Of a DNA stretch of 14,276 nucleotides, positions 1 through 6,666 are shown in pieces. The notes beneath the pieces are model-generated. The model did no database searches, was not told the origin of the DNA, and worked only from the letters and a program-made list of their open reading frames with translations. Origin of the DNA: Planctomicrobium sp. (GTDB lineage Bacteria > Planctomycetota > Planctomycetia > Planctomycetales > Planctomycetaceae); contig JAJDEL010000900.1 of the NCBI GenBank assembly GCA_029259835.1, positions 1 to 14,276 on the forward strand, read 5' to 3'. The stretch's first letter is position 1. The number at the start of each line of letters is the position of its first letter. The position numbers and the translations under genes are program-made.

Positions 1-1
1 C

Positions 2-253
2 ACTGTCACAGTGCTTGTGGAGCGGGTTACTCAGGAGATGGATGATCGGCGGGGTGATGGGTATTTGGATCGGGTGAAGTTGAGTTGCCCAACGGCCCTG
101 TCGGTGACTCGTGAAGATCACTGGGAGATCGACGGAGTGAAGTACTTCACTGACTTGATCCATCCTCCCGAGGCAGGGTTTCGGGTCGTTGAAGCGGTCA
201 ATCGTGAAGCGGAGTCGATTACTTCTCCAGGCCGGTCCGGACGAGATTTTTAG
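2..253 (+). CDS. Head-closure / head-tail connector protein (5' end outside window)
   Basis: This is the C-terminal 83 residues of a small protein; the frame is open to the left edge, so the true start lies upstream. A GTG at 11 is in frame but is probably an internal valine, because the preceding codons (TVT) continue a plausible beta strand. The visible part is a hydrophobic strand (VTVLVER), then a polar stretch, then a WEIDGVKY turn-strand motif and GFRVVEAV before a polar tail. Small beta-rich proteins of this type, directly upstream of the tail terminator and gp10-like genes, usually act as head-closure or connector rings that join portal to tail. The role is inferred from gene order and this weak pattern. 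An uncharacterised neck protein is the alternative. Confidence 0.55.
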   Translation, partial: TVTVLVERVTQEMDDRRGDGYLDRVKLSCPTALSVTREDHWEIDGVKYFTDLIHPPEAGFRVVEAVNREAESITSPGRSGRDF

Positions 254-264
254 GTTGATGTGAC

Positions 265-741
265 ATGACGCAAAATTGGATCAAATTGCCGATTGAGAAC
301 TTGGCGACGTTTATCGCCAATAGTGCCACGTTTCAAGGTCTTGTCGGTGCGGTCGATGCGACGGCGGCGCTGGATTCAATTTACTTCGTGGAAGCGGATG
401 CGGATTCAGAAATTCCCCGCTGCATTGTGGGAGTTGATGGAGGAAATCTGACTCGCAGTCGTGGCACGAATTCAGGTACTTGGACGACCGAAACAGGAGC
501 GTTGTGGGCGTGGTTTGATATTCCGACACCGACAGTACACCTGGGAGATGCGAATGTTGAAGCAGCTGCTGAATATCACTTTGGGATTTTGCAATCGATC
601 CTCAATGAATTGGAATTGCTCGCCAGTACGATTCTGAATGTTGTTGAATATGTGGTTGAAATTTTTCCTGTCCCCAACGAACCGGAGAAGAACAAAGGAG
701 TCGATTTCTGGCTATCAAAAGTCATTTTTCATGTGAGGTGA
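265..741 (+). CDS. Probable tail terminator / tail completion protein
   Basis: A 158-aa protein starting at ATG 265, 11 bases after the previous stop. It begins with an amphipathic helix (residues about 5-30, with FIANSATFQGLVG), followed by an alpha/beta region: IYFVEAD, PRCIVGVDGG, then a GALWAWFDIP strand, a long helix around residues 98-120 and a final strand ending WLSKVIFHVR. This size and alternating fold, placed between a connector and the major tail protein, fits the tail terminator family (lambda gpU-like or HK97-type), which caps the tube at its head-proximal end. No diagnostic motif exists for this fast-evolving family, so the name rests on order, size and predicted fold. Its last codons contain the ribosome binding site of the next gene. 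Confidence 0.5.
   Translation: MTQNWIKLPIENLATFIANSATFQGLVGAVDATAALDSIYFVEADADSEIPRCIVGVDGGNLTRSRGTNSGTWTTETGALWAWFDIPTPTVHLGDANVEAAAEYHFGILQSILNELELLASTILNVVEYVVEIFPVPNEPEKNKGVDFWLSKVIFHVR
735..740 (+). promoter_or_regulatory. Ribosome binding site for the gp10-like gene
   Basis: GAGGTG lies in the last codons of the upstream gene. The GAGG core ends six bases before ATG 745, good Shine-Dalgarno spacing. This supports ATG 745 over the adjacent TTG at 742 and suggests coupled translation of the two genes. Confidence 0.6.
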
Positions 742-744
742 TTG

Positions 745-1224
745 ATGTCGAGGAAGATCTTCGGTTGGATCGTTGAACGTGAGGATCTGACTAAGAGAAA
801 TCACAACAAAATCCTGCTCATCGTCAATCGAAAACGAGGAGCAGAACATGCCAGAAAACGAGTCCCTCGGCACTTTGCCAAGAATAAATGGACCAACCCG
901 GTTTCCGGTGGTTATCGATACTTTCGCCGGAGCGACAAAACAAAAGCAGCCAAAGAACGAGCGGGAAAGGATCGCCTGCGCCCCAACTTTGTTTCAGGAG
1001 ACATGCAACGTTCGATCCTCAACAGTTCGCGCGTGACAGCAACCAAAAGCCGCTGGACCTGGATTGCTCGCAATATGGAATTCGACCTTGCCACTCACCG
1101 TAAGCGGGAAATCGAAGAGATGGCTGATGATGAAATTGAAGACGACACCAATATTCTCGAAGAGCAATACATTCGTTTCGCACGCAAGGACAGATTCCGT
1201 CGCAAACGTCGACGACGTATTTGA
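745..1224 (+). CDS. HK97-gp10-like neck / tail completion protein, basic C-terminus
   Basis: A 159-aa protein. ATG 745 is preferred over the in-frame TTG 742 because of GAGG at 735-738. Residues 30-95 carry the layout typical of HK97-gp10-like proteins: an amphipathic segment (GAEHARKRVPRHF), an aromatic stretch (GGYRYFRRS), a helix rich in Lys, and PNFVSGDMQRSIL, which resembles the conserved 'P-L-V-x-T/S-G-x-L' element of that family. Such proteins sit at the head-tail junction in siphoviruses. The protein is strongly basic, and residues 145-159 form an Arg/Lys cluster ending RRKRRRRI after an acidic helix (EIEEMADDEIEDD). That charge-segregated tail is unusual for the family. The assignment is fairly secure by motif and position, but exact function is not shown. 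Confidence 0.6.
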   Translation: MSRKIFGWIVEREDLTKRNHNKILLIVNRKRGAEHARKRVPRHFAKNKWTNPVSGGYRYFRRSDKTKAAKERAGKDRLRPNFVSGDMQRSILNSSRVTATKSRWTWIARNMEFDLATHRKREIEEMADDEIEDDTNILEEQYIRFARKDRFRRKRRRRI

Positions 1225-1230
1225 AAGTTA

Positions 1231-1234
1231 AGGA
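1231..1234 (+). promoter_or_regulatory. Ribosome binding site for major tail protein
   Basis: AGGA in an A-rich context (AAGGAAAG) lies six bases upstream of ATG 1241 and supports that start. A strong site fits a protein needed in many copies per virion. Confidence 0.5.
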
Positions 1235-1240
1235 AAGATC

Positions 1241-2143
1241 ATGCAATCCACACTTTACGATGCCAATCTTGGTTCTTCACTGAAGCTCCGTCAAATCTTC
1301 GACGGAGGCTGGAGAACGCAAGGGAATCCTGTGATCGCACGGTCGACTGCCGGGCTTGATCCTGCTGAAATTTATGGAGGTCGCGCCGATCCTGTTGCCG
1401 ATTTTCAATCATCAGACTTAGTGACAATCCTCACGAATATCGACCCTGCTGCGGGGTTGATCGTCTCTGATACGTTGACGCTGCCGTTTCAAAAGCGGGC
1501 GTCTGCGGCTACCTATGCGGCTGGCGCCAATCACTTCGCGTCGTCTGCGACCAAGGCATTGGTTGTCGTGACAAACATCTCGACCGCTCGCGACCAGGAG
1601 GGCGACGATTCCCCTGGAGCGATGGCGACGCTGGAGGCACACGTTGAAAGTTCAGACGGTGCCGATCCCCTGACAGGAAGTTCCGGGAATTCTCTTGCCG
1701 CCACGGCCTTCGTCGATCAATTTGCGATGGGGCCGGTGCAAGTCAATGGAACAACTGTCACTGATGCCGTTGGATTCCGTGTGAATCCCGGCATTGAAGT
1801 TTACAAGCAGTACACCGAGAGTTTGACCTACCCGACTCTCGTCGCGATCAGAATGCGAACACCAACGATTGAGATCGATGTTGAAGACCTGGACAGTTTC
1901 GCGAATTCTGGCGGATTTGGTTTGGGTTTCTCAGGATTGACGAGTACTGGATGCTTCTTGCGTCGACGGCTTGACGGGGCGCAATTCGAGCCTGATATCT
2001 CGGCGGTACACGCAAAAATGAGTTTCGCGACCGGGATTGCAAGCGTACAAACGATTCGGGGATCAGGTCACGACGACGCCTCCGGAACAATCATTTTGCA
2101 CGGCAAAGCACTTTCATGGTCTGCAACGAACGCACTTCCGTAA
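1241..2143 (+). CDS. Probable major tail tube protein
   Basis: A 300-aa protein with a good ribosome binding site. It is acidic, rich in Ala/Gly/Thr/Ser, lacks signal peptides or membrane segments, and has alternating predicted beta strands (for example DTLTLPFQKRA, ATKALVVVTNIS, PTIEIDVEDLD, GTIILHGKALSW). The N-terminus, LGSSLKLRQIFDGGW, and the central strand pairs resemble tail tube proteins I associate with planctomycete prophages. Its position after the neck genes and two genes before the tape measure is the standard place for the tube protein, which polymerises into the hollow tail shaft. No Ig-like C-terminal decoration is obvious. The call rests on order, length and composition. It has no sheath gene as neighbour, so the tail is probably non-contractile. 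Confidence 0.6.
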   Translation: MQSTLYDANLGSSLKLRQIFDGGWRTQGNPVIARSTAGLDPAEIYGGRADPVADFQSSDLVTILTNIDPAAGLIVSDTLTLPFQKRASAATYAAGANHFASSATKALVVVTNISTARDQEGDDSPGAMATLEAHVESSDGADPLTGSSGNSLAATAFVDQFAMGPVQVNGTTVTDAVGFRVNPGIEVYKQYTESLTYPTLVAIRMRTPTIEIDVEDLDSFANSGGFGLGFSGLTSTGCFLRRRLDGAQFEPDISAVHAKMSFATGIASVQTIRGSGHDDASGTIILHGKALSWSATNALP

Positions 2144-2177
2144 TGATCCCTCAATCCTTAGCCCATGACCTTCTGCC

Positions 2178-2882
2178 ATGCACCCGCAAATCTGGATTCC
2201 GAACCCTCCTGGATCAAAAGTCGTTGACCCAACTGAGTTGCTCAGCTCGGTCGGTCTCGATGGTTTTGTGAGTGGGTATGATTTCGTGAAATCGTTGAGT
2301 CCCGCAACACTCCCCAACTTTGACCCATCTCAGGAACGGGTTCACGAGGAAGGAGTCATGTTCGGATGGCTCAATCCGACAAACAATCTGGCGATCCGTA
2401 CCGTTGAGCAACTGGAGTGGGTCCCTGCGATTGCACACAACGGTTTTCAGGAAGAGCGTTACTGGATTGGTTTCCATCCAAGCGAAAACCCAACTGCCGC
2501 GGACCTCGCTCACAAGCATCAATTCGATGGGCATCATGTGCGCTTGGGCGATCTCAATTACTGGCTGATTCCGCAACCAGCTCAACTTCCGAAAACGTTG
2601 ATCTTTGGGAACGACGAAATCTTGATGCAGGCGAGTTATCGCGCCAACGGCCACAAAATCAAAACCAGCTTCATCGAGCAAACAGCCCACTTCGAAAAGT
2701 TTATGGTCGATGCCGATGAAGATGCCGAACTCGACTGGCTCGATCTCGCGAACTACTGCATCGAATCACTCTGCGTCAATTACCGCATGACGCCTGAAAT
2801 CATGAACCGGCTCGAACTCCTGGACCAAGTCACTGCCCGAGCCATTCTGTATGTCTGTTTGTCCATCATCCGTAACGAATAA
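2178..2882 (+). CDS. Tail protein in chaperone position, function unknown
   Basis: A 234-aa protein starting at ATG 2178 without a clear Shine-Dalgarno sequence. It has an N-terminal Pro-rich segment, a mixed domain with aromatic strands (EERYWIGFHP, GDLNYWLIPQPAQLP) around residues 90-140, an acidic stretch (residues 178-188), and a C-terminal helical part with CIESLCVNYRMTPEIMNRLELLD (residues about 194-216). It lies between the tube and tape measure genes, where many tailed phages encode tail-assembly chaperones that bind the tape measure. Unlike the lambda G/GT arrangement, it is one long frame, with no overlapping second frame before the tape measure, so no programmed frameshift is apparent. 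The domain pattern looks like a family I associate with planctomycete prophages. The chaperone role is only positional inference. Confidence 0.5.
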   Translation: MHPQIWIPNPPGSKVVDPTELLSSVGLDGFVSGYDFVKSLSPATLPNFDPSQERVHEEGVMFGWLNPTNNLAIRTVEQLEWVPAIAHNGFQEERYWIGFHPSENPTAADLAHKHQFDGHHVRLGDLNYWLIPQPAQLPKTLIFGNDEILMQASYRANGHKIKTSFIEQTAHFEKFMVDADEDAELDWLDLANYCIESLCVNYRMTPEIMNRLELLDQVTARAILYVCLSIIRNE

Positions 2883-2897
2883 AGTGAACTGCCCAGA

Positions 2898-4517
2898 ATG
2901 GGAAAAACTGTCAAAGTCACCGGCTCTGTCGATGATCGCGAAATGCTTCAGGCATGGCAGCGACAGTTGAAGCTATTGGACCGGATGGAAAAGAAGCTCG
3001 ATCAGGTTGGCAAGGCGGGCGACAAATCGGGAAAGAGGACGCAATCAGGATTCAAAGGGGCGCTCACTTCAGTTGCCAAGTTCGCCGGCGCGATTGGAAT
3101 TGTCTCAACAGCATTGGGAGTCGCCCGGCTGGTCGCGAGTCAACTTCGCAAAGAAGTCGACAACATTCGCTCGCGTCAACAGGATGCTGGGGCTGTGCAG
3201 GTAGAGACGGCGATTGCTCAAAAAAGAGCGATGTTGAATTTATCCGACGATCGTAAACAGCCACTGGTTGATGCCGTCGAGAGGACTCAAAAACTTACAG
3301 GAGCTAAACAATCTGTTTTGTACGATACTAATTCAGCAGCGTTGTCTTTCAAGGGATCCAAACTTACAGACGAGGTCGCCTACGATGCTACCTTGCAAGC
3401 GGCCCGAATTGAACCTGTTGATGGGGAGCAACAGGTATCTCTTGCGACGGGATTTCTGGCACAGATCAAGAAAACCGGAGGGACTCCGGCGCAGATTGCT
3501 GGATTCCAACTTTTGGTAAAACAGGCGTCACCAGTCACGGAGGCGGGAAAGTTCGCGCAGAATATTGCACCTGGAATTGCCGACCTCGTCGCACTTGGAG
3601 ACACGCCTCGCGAAGCCGGTACGTTGCTTGCGACCTTAGGTTCCGGAATGAGCGACAAGGAAGGCAGTAAAACAAGGACTGCATCGACAAACTTTGCGTT
3701 GCAGTTAAAGCAAAAACTTCCAAATGTTGAGGGCGGCACGTTAGGGAGAATCGAGGCGGCGAGTCAGATGCCAAAGCTTCGCGAAGAGCTTCTCGGATCT
3801 CTCGACAAAAGTGTCAAGGAGGCCATAAAAAAAGGTGAAATTGGTGAAGGAGGAAACTTGACCGGGAGGGCCGCAGTTTTGCCAACACTGATTTCCTTGC
3901 TTCAAGAAGATGACAACGAAATGAAGCAACTGATGAGGGCTACCTATCAGTCAATTCCAAACCTCGTGGATGGTGCCGAAGCTTTGAACAAGCAACTCGG
4001 AATTATCTCTAAACAGCCACTTCAGCAAACTGCTGGCATTTATAACGCAGGTGTCGCAACGGTGGACTCTATTAAGCTGGGAGACACAGAGGGTGGTCGG
4101 ACCGGAATTCTGAGGCAGCAGCTTTCCGATGTTCTGAAAGCATCTGGACGATCTAAAACGGAACAGGAAATCTCAGCGCTGCTGTTTGATGCCAAAGGTG
4201 GGTTACGTGGCGATGGGACTCAGGCTGCGGTTGAGAAACTCCTGGAAGTTGCTGAGGATCTTCGCGATGGGTCTACGGAACGTATCTTTTCAAGCGTATC
4301 CGCTGGACCTGGGGCTGCGCCCTCTTCCTCGTTGAGCTTCGTTCCAGCGACACCTCAAGAAAAAGAAAATGCCGCCGCTCTGGCCTCACTTGCTGCTGAA
4401 ATCAAAAACCTTACAAAAGCCGTAGAAGACAATACCGACGAAACCGACAAGAACACCAACTCCAAACGAATACCGTTTCCGCCCCGAATTTCACCCACTC
4501 AAATGCTGGAGCGATAA
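2898..4517 (+). CDS. Tape measure protein
   Basis: A 539-aa protein, the longest of the early tail genes, starting at ATG 2898. Residues 12-45 form a charged, coiled-coil-like helix (QRQLKLLDRMEKKLDQVGKA). Residues 54-83 are a hydrophobic, Ala/Gly-rich segment (KFAGAIGIVSTALGVARLVA) of the kind commonly seen in tape measure proteins, which span the tube and reach the host membrane. Much of the remainder is helical, Ala/Lys/Glu/Gln-rich, and a second coiled-coil-like stretch lies at about residues 485-515 before a Pro-rich end. No peptidase or lysozyme motif is visible. Tape measure length sets tail length; at about 0.15 nm per residue this gives near 80 nm. Position after the tube and chaperone-place genes supports the call. 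Confidence 0.75.
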   Translation: MGKTVKVTGSVDDREMLQAWQRQLKLLDRMEKKLDQVGKAGDKSGKRTQSGFKGALTSVAKFAGAIGIVSTALGVARLVASQLRKEVDNIRSRQQDAGAVQVETAIAQKRAMLNLSDDRKQPLVDAVERTQKLTGAKQSVLYDTNSAALSFKGSKLTDEVAYDATLQAARIEPVDGEQQVSLATGFLAQIKKTGGTPAQIAGFQLLVKQASPVTEAGKFAQNIAPGIADLVALGDTPREAGTLLATLGSGMSDKEGSKTRTASTNFALQLKQKLPNVEGGTLGRIEAASQMPKLREELLGSLDKSVKEAIKKGEIGEGGNLTGRAAVLPTLISLLQEDDNEMKQLMRATYQSIPNLVDGAEALNKQLGIISKQPLQQTAGIYNAGVATVDSIKLGDTEGGRTGILRQQLSDVLKASGRSKTEQEISALLFDAKGGLRGDGTQAAVEKLLEVAEDLRDGSTERIFSSVSAGPGAAPSSSLSFVPATPQEKENAAALASLAAEIKNLTKAVEDNTDETDKNTNSKRIPFPPRISPTQMLER

Positions 4518-4525
4518 GTCACGAC

Positions 4526-4909
4526 ATGAGTTTCACGCACGGATCATTCACGTTCACGCAACTGCGCGGCAGTCTCATTGTCGGGGAGTTCGATCTCGAT
4601 TTGCAGATCGGACAGTTCCCAGGTGTGAATCGCGAGTCGCACTTGGTCGGCGGCGTTCATGGTTCGGAAATTCACTGCCCTTACATATTTTCCAATTACT
4701 CAGATGAAACAAACCTCGAAATTGCACTGAGAGAGGTCCGGCAACAAATTGGTGTCACCGCCGATATTGTGATTGATTCACGAACGTATCCGGATTGCAC
4801 TTTCCTGGGATTCTCAGAACAACCAGGTGCCAGGTTCGAGGATGGTTCCGGAGAACATGGCTGGATCACCAATGGAATGCTGCGTTGGCGTTTTGCTGGA
4901 ATCTATTAA
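4526..4909 (+). CDS. Small tail protein, function unknown
   Basis: A 127-aa protein, ATG 4526, eight bases after the tape measure stop. It is predicted mostly beta: FTFTQLRGSLIVGEFDLDL, EIHCPYIF, ADIVIDSRTYPDCTFLGF, and WITNGMLRWRFAGIY at the C-terminus. A short helix (NLEIALREVRQQIG) lies in the middle. The strand-loop ending 'CTFLGF...GEHGW...LRWRF' is like small proteins found right after the tape measure in prophages I associate with planctomycetes. Immediately downstream of a tape measure, a distal tail or baseplate adaptor role is plausible, but I cannot assign it to a named family. Confidence 0.5.
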   Translation: MSFTHGSFTFTQLRGSLIVGEFDLDLQIGQFPGVNRESHLVGGVHGSEIHCPYIFSNYSDETNLEIALREVRQQIGVTADIVIDSRTYPDCTFLGFSEQPGARFEDGSGEHGWITNGMLRWRFAGIY

Positions 4910-4932
4910 CCACATTGAAAGAAAGAAACCCA

Positions 4933-5154
4933 ATGACAAAGAAAGCCACCGCAAAGAAAGCCACCACGACCGAAGAGCGCATTGCCGCTGCTCTTGAAGG
5001 TGTCGACACCAAGCAGTCCGACTGTGATGCGGCTTACCACCAACACTTCCCGAATGAGGTCTCTCTGCACCAATTCCGCAACGAATGGTCGAAGAAAGTC
5101 GCCGCAAATTCTTCACCACCCACAGAACCACCAGCAGAGACTATTACCGAATAA
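4933..5154 (+). CDS. Small Lys-rich protein, 73 aa, function unknown
   Basis: A 73-aa protein starting at ATG 4933; upstream in-frame ATGs would overlap the preceding gene by over 100 bases and give no sensible extension. The start MTKKATAKKATTTEE is a basic low-complexity leader built on a 15-bp tandem repeat. A helical core follows (EERIAAALEGVDTKQSDCDAA and VSLHQFRNEWSKKVAAN, residues about 14-58), then a disordered Pro/Glu end (PPTEPPAETITE). The stop overlaps the next start as TAATG, so translation is probably coupled. No known function; its conserved place after the 127-aa tail protein suggests a minor tail or assembly role. Confidence 0.5.
   Translation: MTKKATAKKATTTEERIAAALEGVDTKQSDCDAAYHQHFPNEVSLHQFRNEWSKKVAANSSPPTEPPAETITE
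4937..4965 (+). repeat. 15-bp tandem repeat encoding KKAT
   Basis: CAAAGAAAGCCACC occurs at 4937-4950 and again at 4952-4965, one base apart (15-bp period). It encodes two KKA(T/T) units at the start of the small Lys-rich protein. Such a repeat can expand or contract in frame. Confidence 0.8.
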
Positions 5155-5774
5155 TGTCCGTTCACCTTGGCGCTCTTCAGATTCTCAGTTTTCGCTGGCA
5201 AACCGCCACCGCGATTGCTGTGGAATTTGAGAGCGGGCACACGGACTCTCATTATCAACTCTATGCCGGTCGCAGATTACTCGCAGAGACCGTTCACCCA
5301 GAACAACGAGAACTCATTGCTCAATATCCCTTTGAGCGATGGCAGGAGTATTGGAGAGTCGTCGCTGTCGATGGTCTTGATGTCGGCGTGGATCATGGCA
5401 GCAAATTCCCACCCAGACCCGAGAGCGTTGCCAGGATCCAATTCTCAACTGTGGGGTGGGCTGCTGATGCCGACTTGATCGACATTCACGCATCAACAGC
5501 ACCTGGCGGAGCGGTCGATCCCAACAACCGAATCGGCAGGATCCTTTACGAAGGTGAGAAGAGCTATGTCTTCGACGCGCCTCCGCGCGGACCGTCCGGA
5601 GTATGGAGTTTCGATGTGCAAGGACGGGATGACAAACCAAAGGGTGGAAACGCAGGGACCGCTGATTCTGGATCGGTCACCCTGCTGAGTATTCCTCCTG
5701 ATTTTGACGATGGGTTTGGTGTCTCCTTCACTGGTGGCATCGCGACGATCACAGCAACCGTACCAGTGGATTGA
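5154..5774 (+). CDS. Fibronectin-like tail protein (QLYAGR type)
   Basis: A 206-aa protein; ATG 5154 shares its A with the previous TAA stop, which is better than a start at 5085 that would overlap by 70 bases. Residues 9-88 form a beta-sandwich: LSFRWQTATAIAVEF, then HYQLYAGRRLLAET (33-46), a tryptophan-containing strand (YWRVVAVDG) and KFPPRPES. Residues 93-165 form a second unit with IQFSTVGW, LIDIHAS and a GVWSFDVQGRDDKPKGGNAG stretch reminiscent of fibronectin type III strands. This two-part layout is like tail-tip proteins I recall from planctomycete prophages. Its probable site is the distal tail, where such domains contact host surface glycans or other tip proteins. That role is inferred. 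Confidence 0.6.
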   Translation: MSVHLGALQILSFRWQTATAIAVEFESGHTDSHYQLYAGRRLLAETVHPEQRELIAQYPFERWQEYWRVVAVDGLDVGVDHGSKFPPRPESVARIQFSTVGWAADADLIDIHASTAPGGAVDPNNRIGRILYEGEKSYVFDAPPRGPSGVWSFDVQGRDDKPKGGNAGTADSGSVTLLSIPPDFDDGFGVSFTGGIATITATVPVD

Positions 5775-5781
5775 TAAGAGA

Positions 5782-6666
5782 ATGGCGACCGCAACCTGGA
5801 CAAAACCGAAACCAGACTCACCACCTGTCGTGAAATCTCGCGAGAAGTGGGAGGGCGGATCTGCGCGGTTGCCTTGGGAGTATCAGGTCACTGCGGTCAT
5901 CCCACACATCGACACGCCGGAAGAACTCGCACTGGTTGTGGAGCTGCTCAGGCTTCAAACAGTGCAGCCGTTTATCATTGTTGTTGACACGGGGTCAACT
6001 CCCGCAAACCTTGATCGCGTTTTGGAAATGCGAGCGAGCGACCTGGAAGTTCACACGCTTCAGCTCAATGGCGTGCGACATCCTTCTGACCCTGTCGCAA
6101 TGGCGATGGACCTCGCGACGATGGTCTGCCGGACGCGCTTCATGTTCTGCACTCATGCCGATTGCTTCCTGCGGCATCGTAATGTGCTCGATGAAATGGC
6201 GACACTTTGTGAAGACGATCCTGTGGTTGGATATCAGCTCTCTCCGCGTCCTCACGACGATTGGAAGTGGATGGTTGGGCACACTTGCACAATGCTCGAT
6301 ATCGATTGGATGGACCGACACAACATTACCTGGAGCCAACGCCGCCTGGCTCGCAACTTCGGTGCGATTGCTGGAATTGATTCGGAGGACTACGCGCCTT
6401 GTCCTACACGACCAAACTGGCCTGACACCGAACTCAATCTCAATTACATGGTCAAGGCAACCGGGATTGATCCGCTCATCATCGGGAGCGAGGAGAACCG
6501 TCAGAGAAACATCACCACAGACTTTGATCATCCTCGCAGTTACGTCTCCGCAAAAATGTATTCACCGAAATACTTCCAACAGGTGAAACGCTGGATGAAG
6601 CTTGCGAAGCAGGAAGCTCGCGTGAGAATTGATCAATGGCGACTTGCAGACTGTGAGGTGTTTTGA
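5782..6666 (+). CDS. Family-2-like glycosyltransferase (GT-A fold)
   Basis: A 294-aa protein. ATG 5782 lies seven bases after the previous stop; in-frame TTG 5704 or ATG 5710 would overlap that gene by about 65-70 bases. Residues 34-75 show the GT-A nucleotide-binding start: strand YQVTAVIPHI, a helix (PEELALVVELLRLQ), strand FIIVVDTGS (D69, S72). Residues 118-131, TRFMFCTHADCFLR, form the strand and acidic motif (H125-A-D127) that replaces DxD and would bind the metal and sugar nucleotide. Later conserved-looking elements are WPDTELNLNYMVKATG (213-228; D215/E217 candidate catalytic acids) and FDHPRSY (248-254). No membrane segment is visible, so it is probably cytosolic. Lying inside the tail operon with overlap to the next gene (TGATG), it may glycosylate a tail protein or alter a host glycan; donor and acceptor are unknown. 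Confidence 0.7.
   Translation: MATATWTKPKPDSPPVVKSREKWEGGSARLPWEYQVTAVIPHIDTPEELALVVELLRLQTVQPFIIVVDTGSTPANLDRVLEMRASDLEVHTLQLNGVRHPSDPVAMAMDLATMVCRTRFMFCTHADCFLRHRNVLDEMATLCEDDPVVGYQLSPRPHDDWKWMVGHTCTMLDIDWMDRHNITWSQRRLARNFGAIAGIDSEDYAPCPTRPNWPDTELNLNYMVKATGIDPLIIGSEENRQRNITTDFDHPRSYVSAKMYSPKYFQQVKRWMKLAKQEARVRIDQWRLADCEVF
6655..6660 (+). promoter_or_regulatory. Ribosome binding site for the tail fibre-like gene
   Basis: GAGGTG lies inside the end of the glycosyltransferase gene; its GAGG core ends seven bases before ATG 6666. It supports ATG 6666 over the TTG at 6663 and shows that the two genes are translationally linked. Confidence 0.6.

Noticed and set aside
2214..2690. 158-aa open frame on the - strand opposite the chaperone-position gene
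   Set aside because: It is a shadow inside a gene that keeps an intact operon spacing; no start signal or known pattern.
5085..5153. Longer start for the fibronectin-like protein
   Set aside because: It would overlap the 73-aa gene by 70 bases; the TAATG coupling at 5152-5156 is the better start.
5704..5781. Longer start (TTG 5704 or ATG 5710) for the glycosyltransferase
   Set aside because: It overlaps the previous gene; ATG 5782 lies just after its stop.
5995..6531. 178-aa open frame on the - strand opposite the glycosyltransferase
   Set aside because: The + strand frame has recognisable GT-A motifs; the opposite frame has no motif or ribosome binding site.
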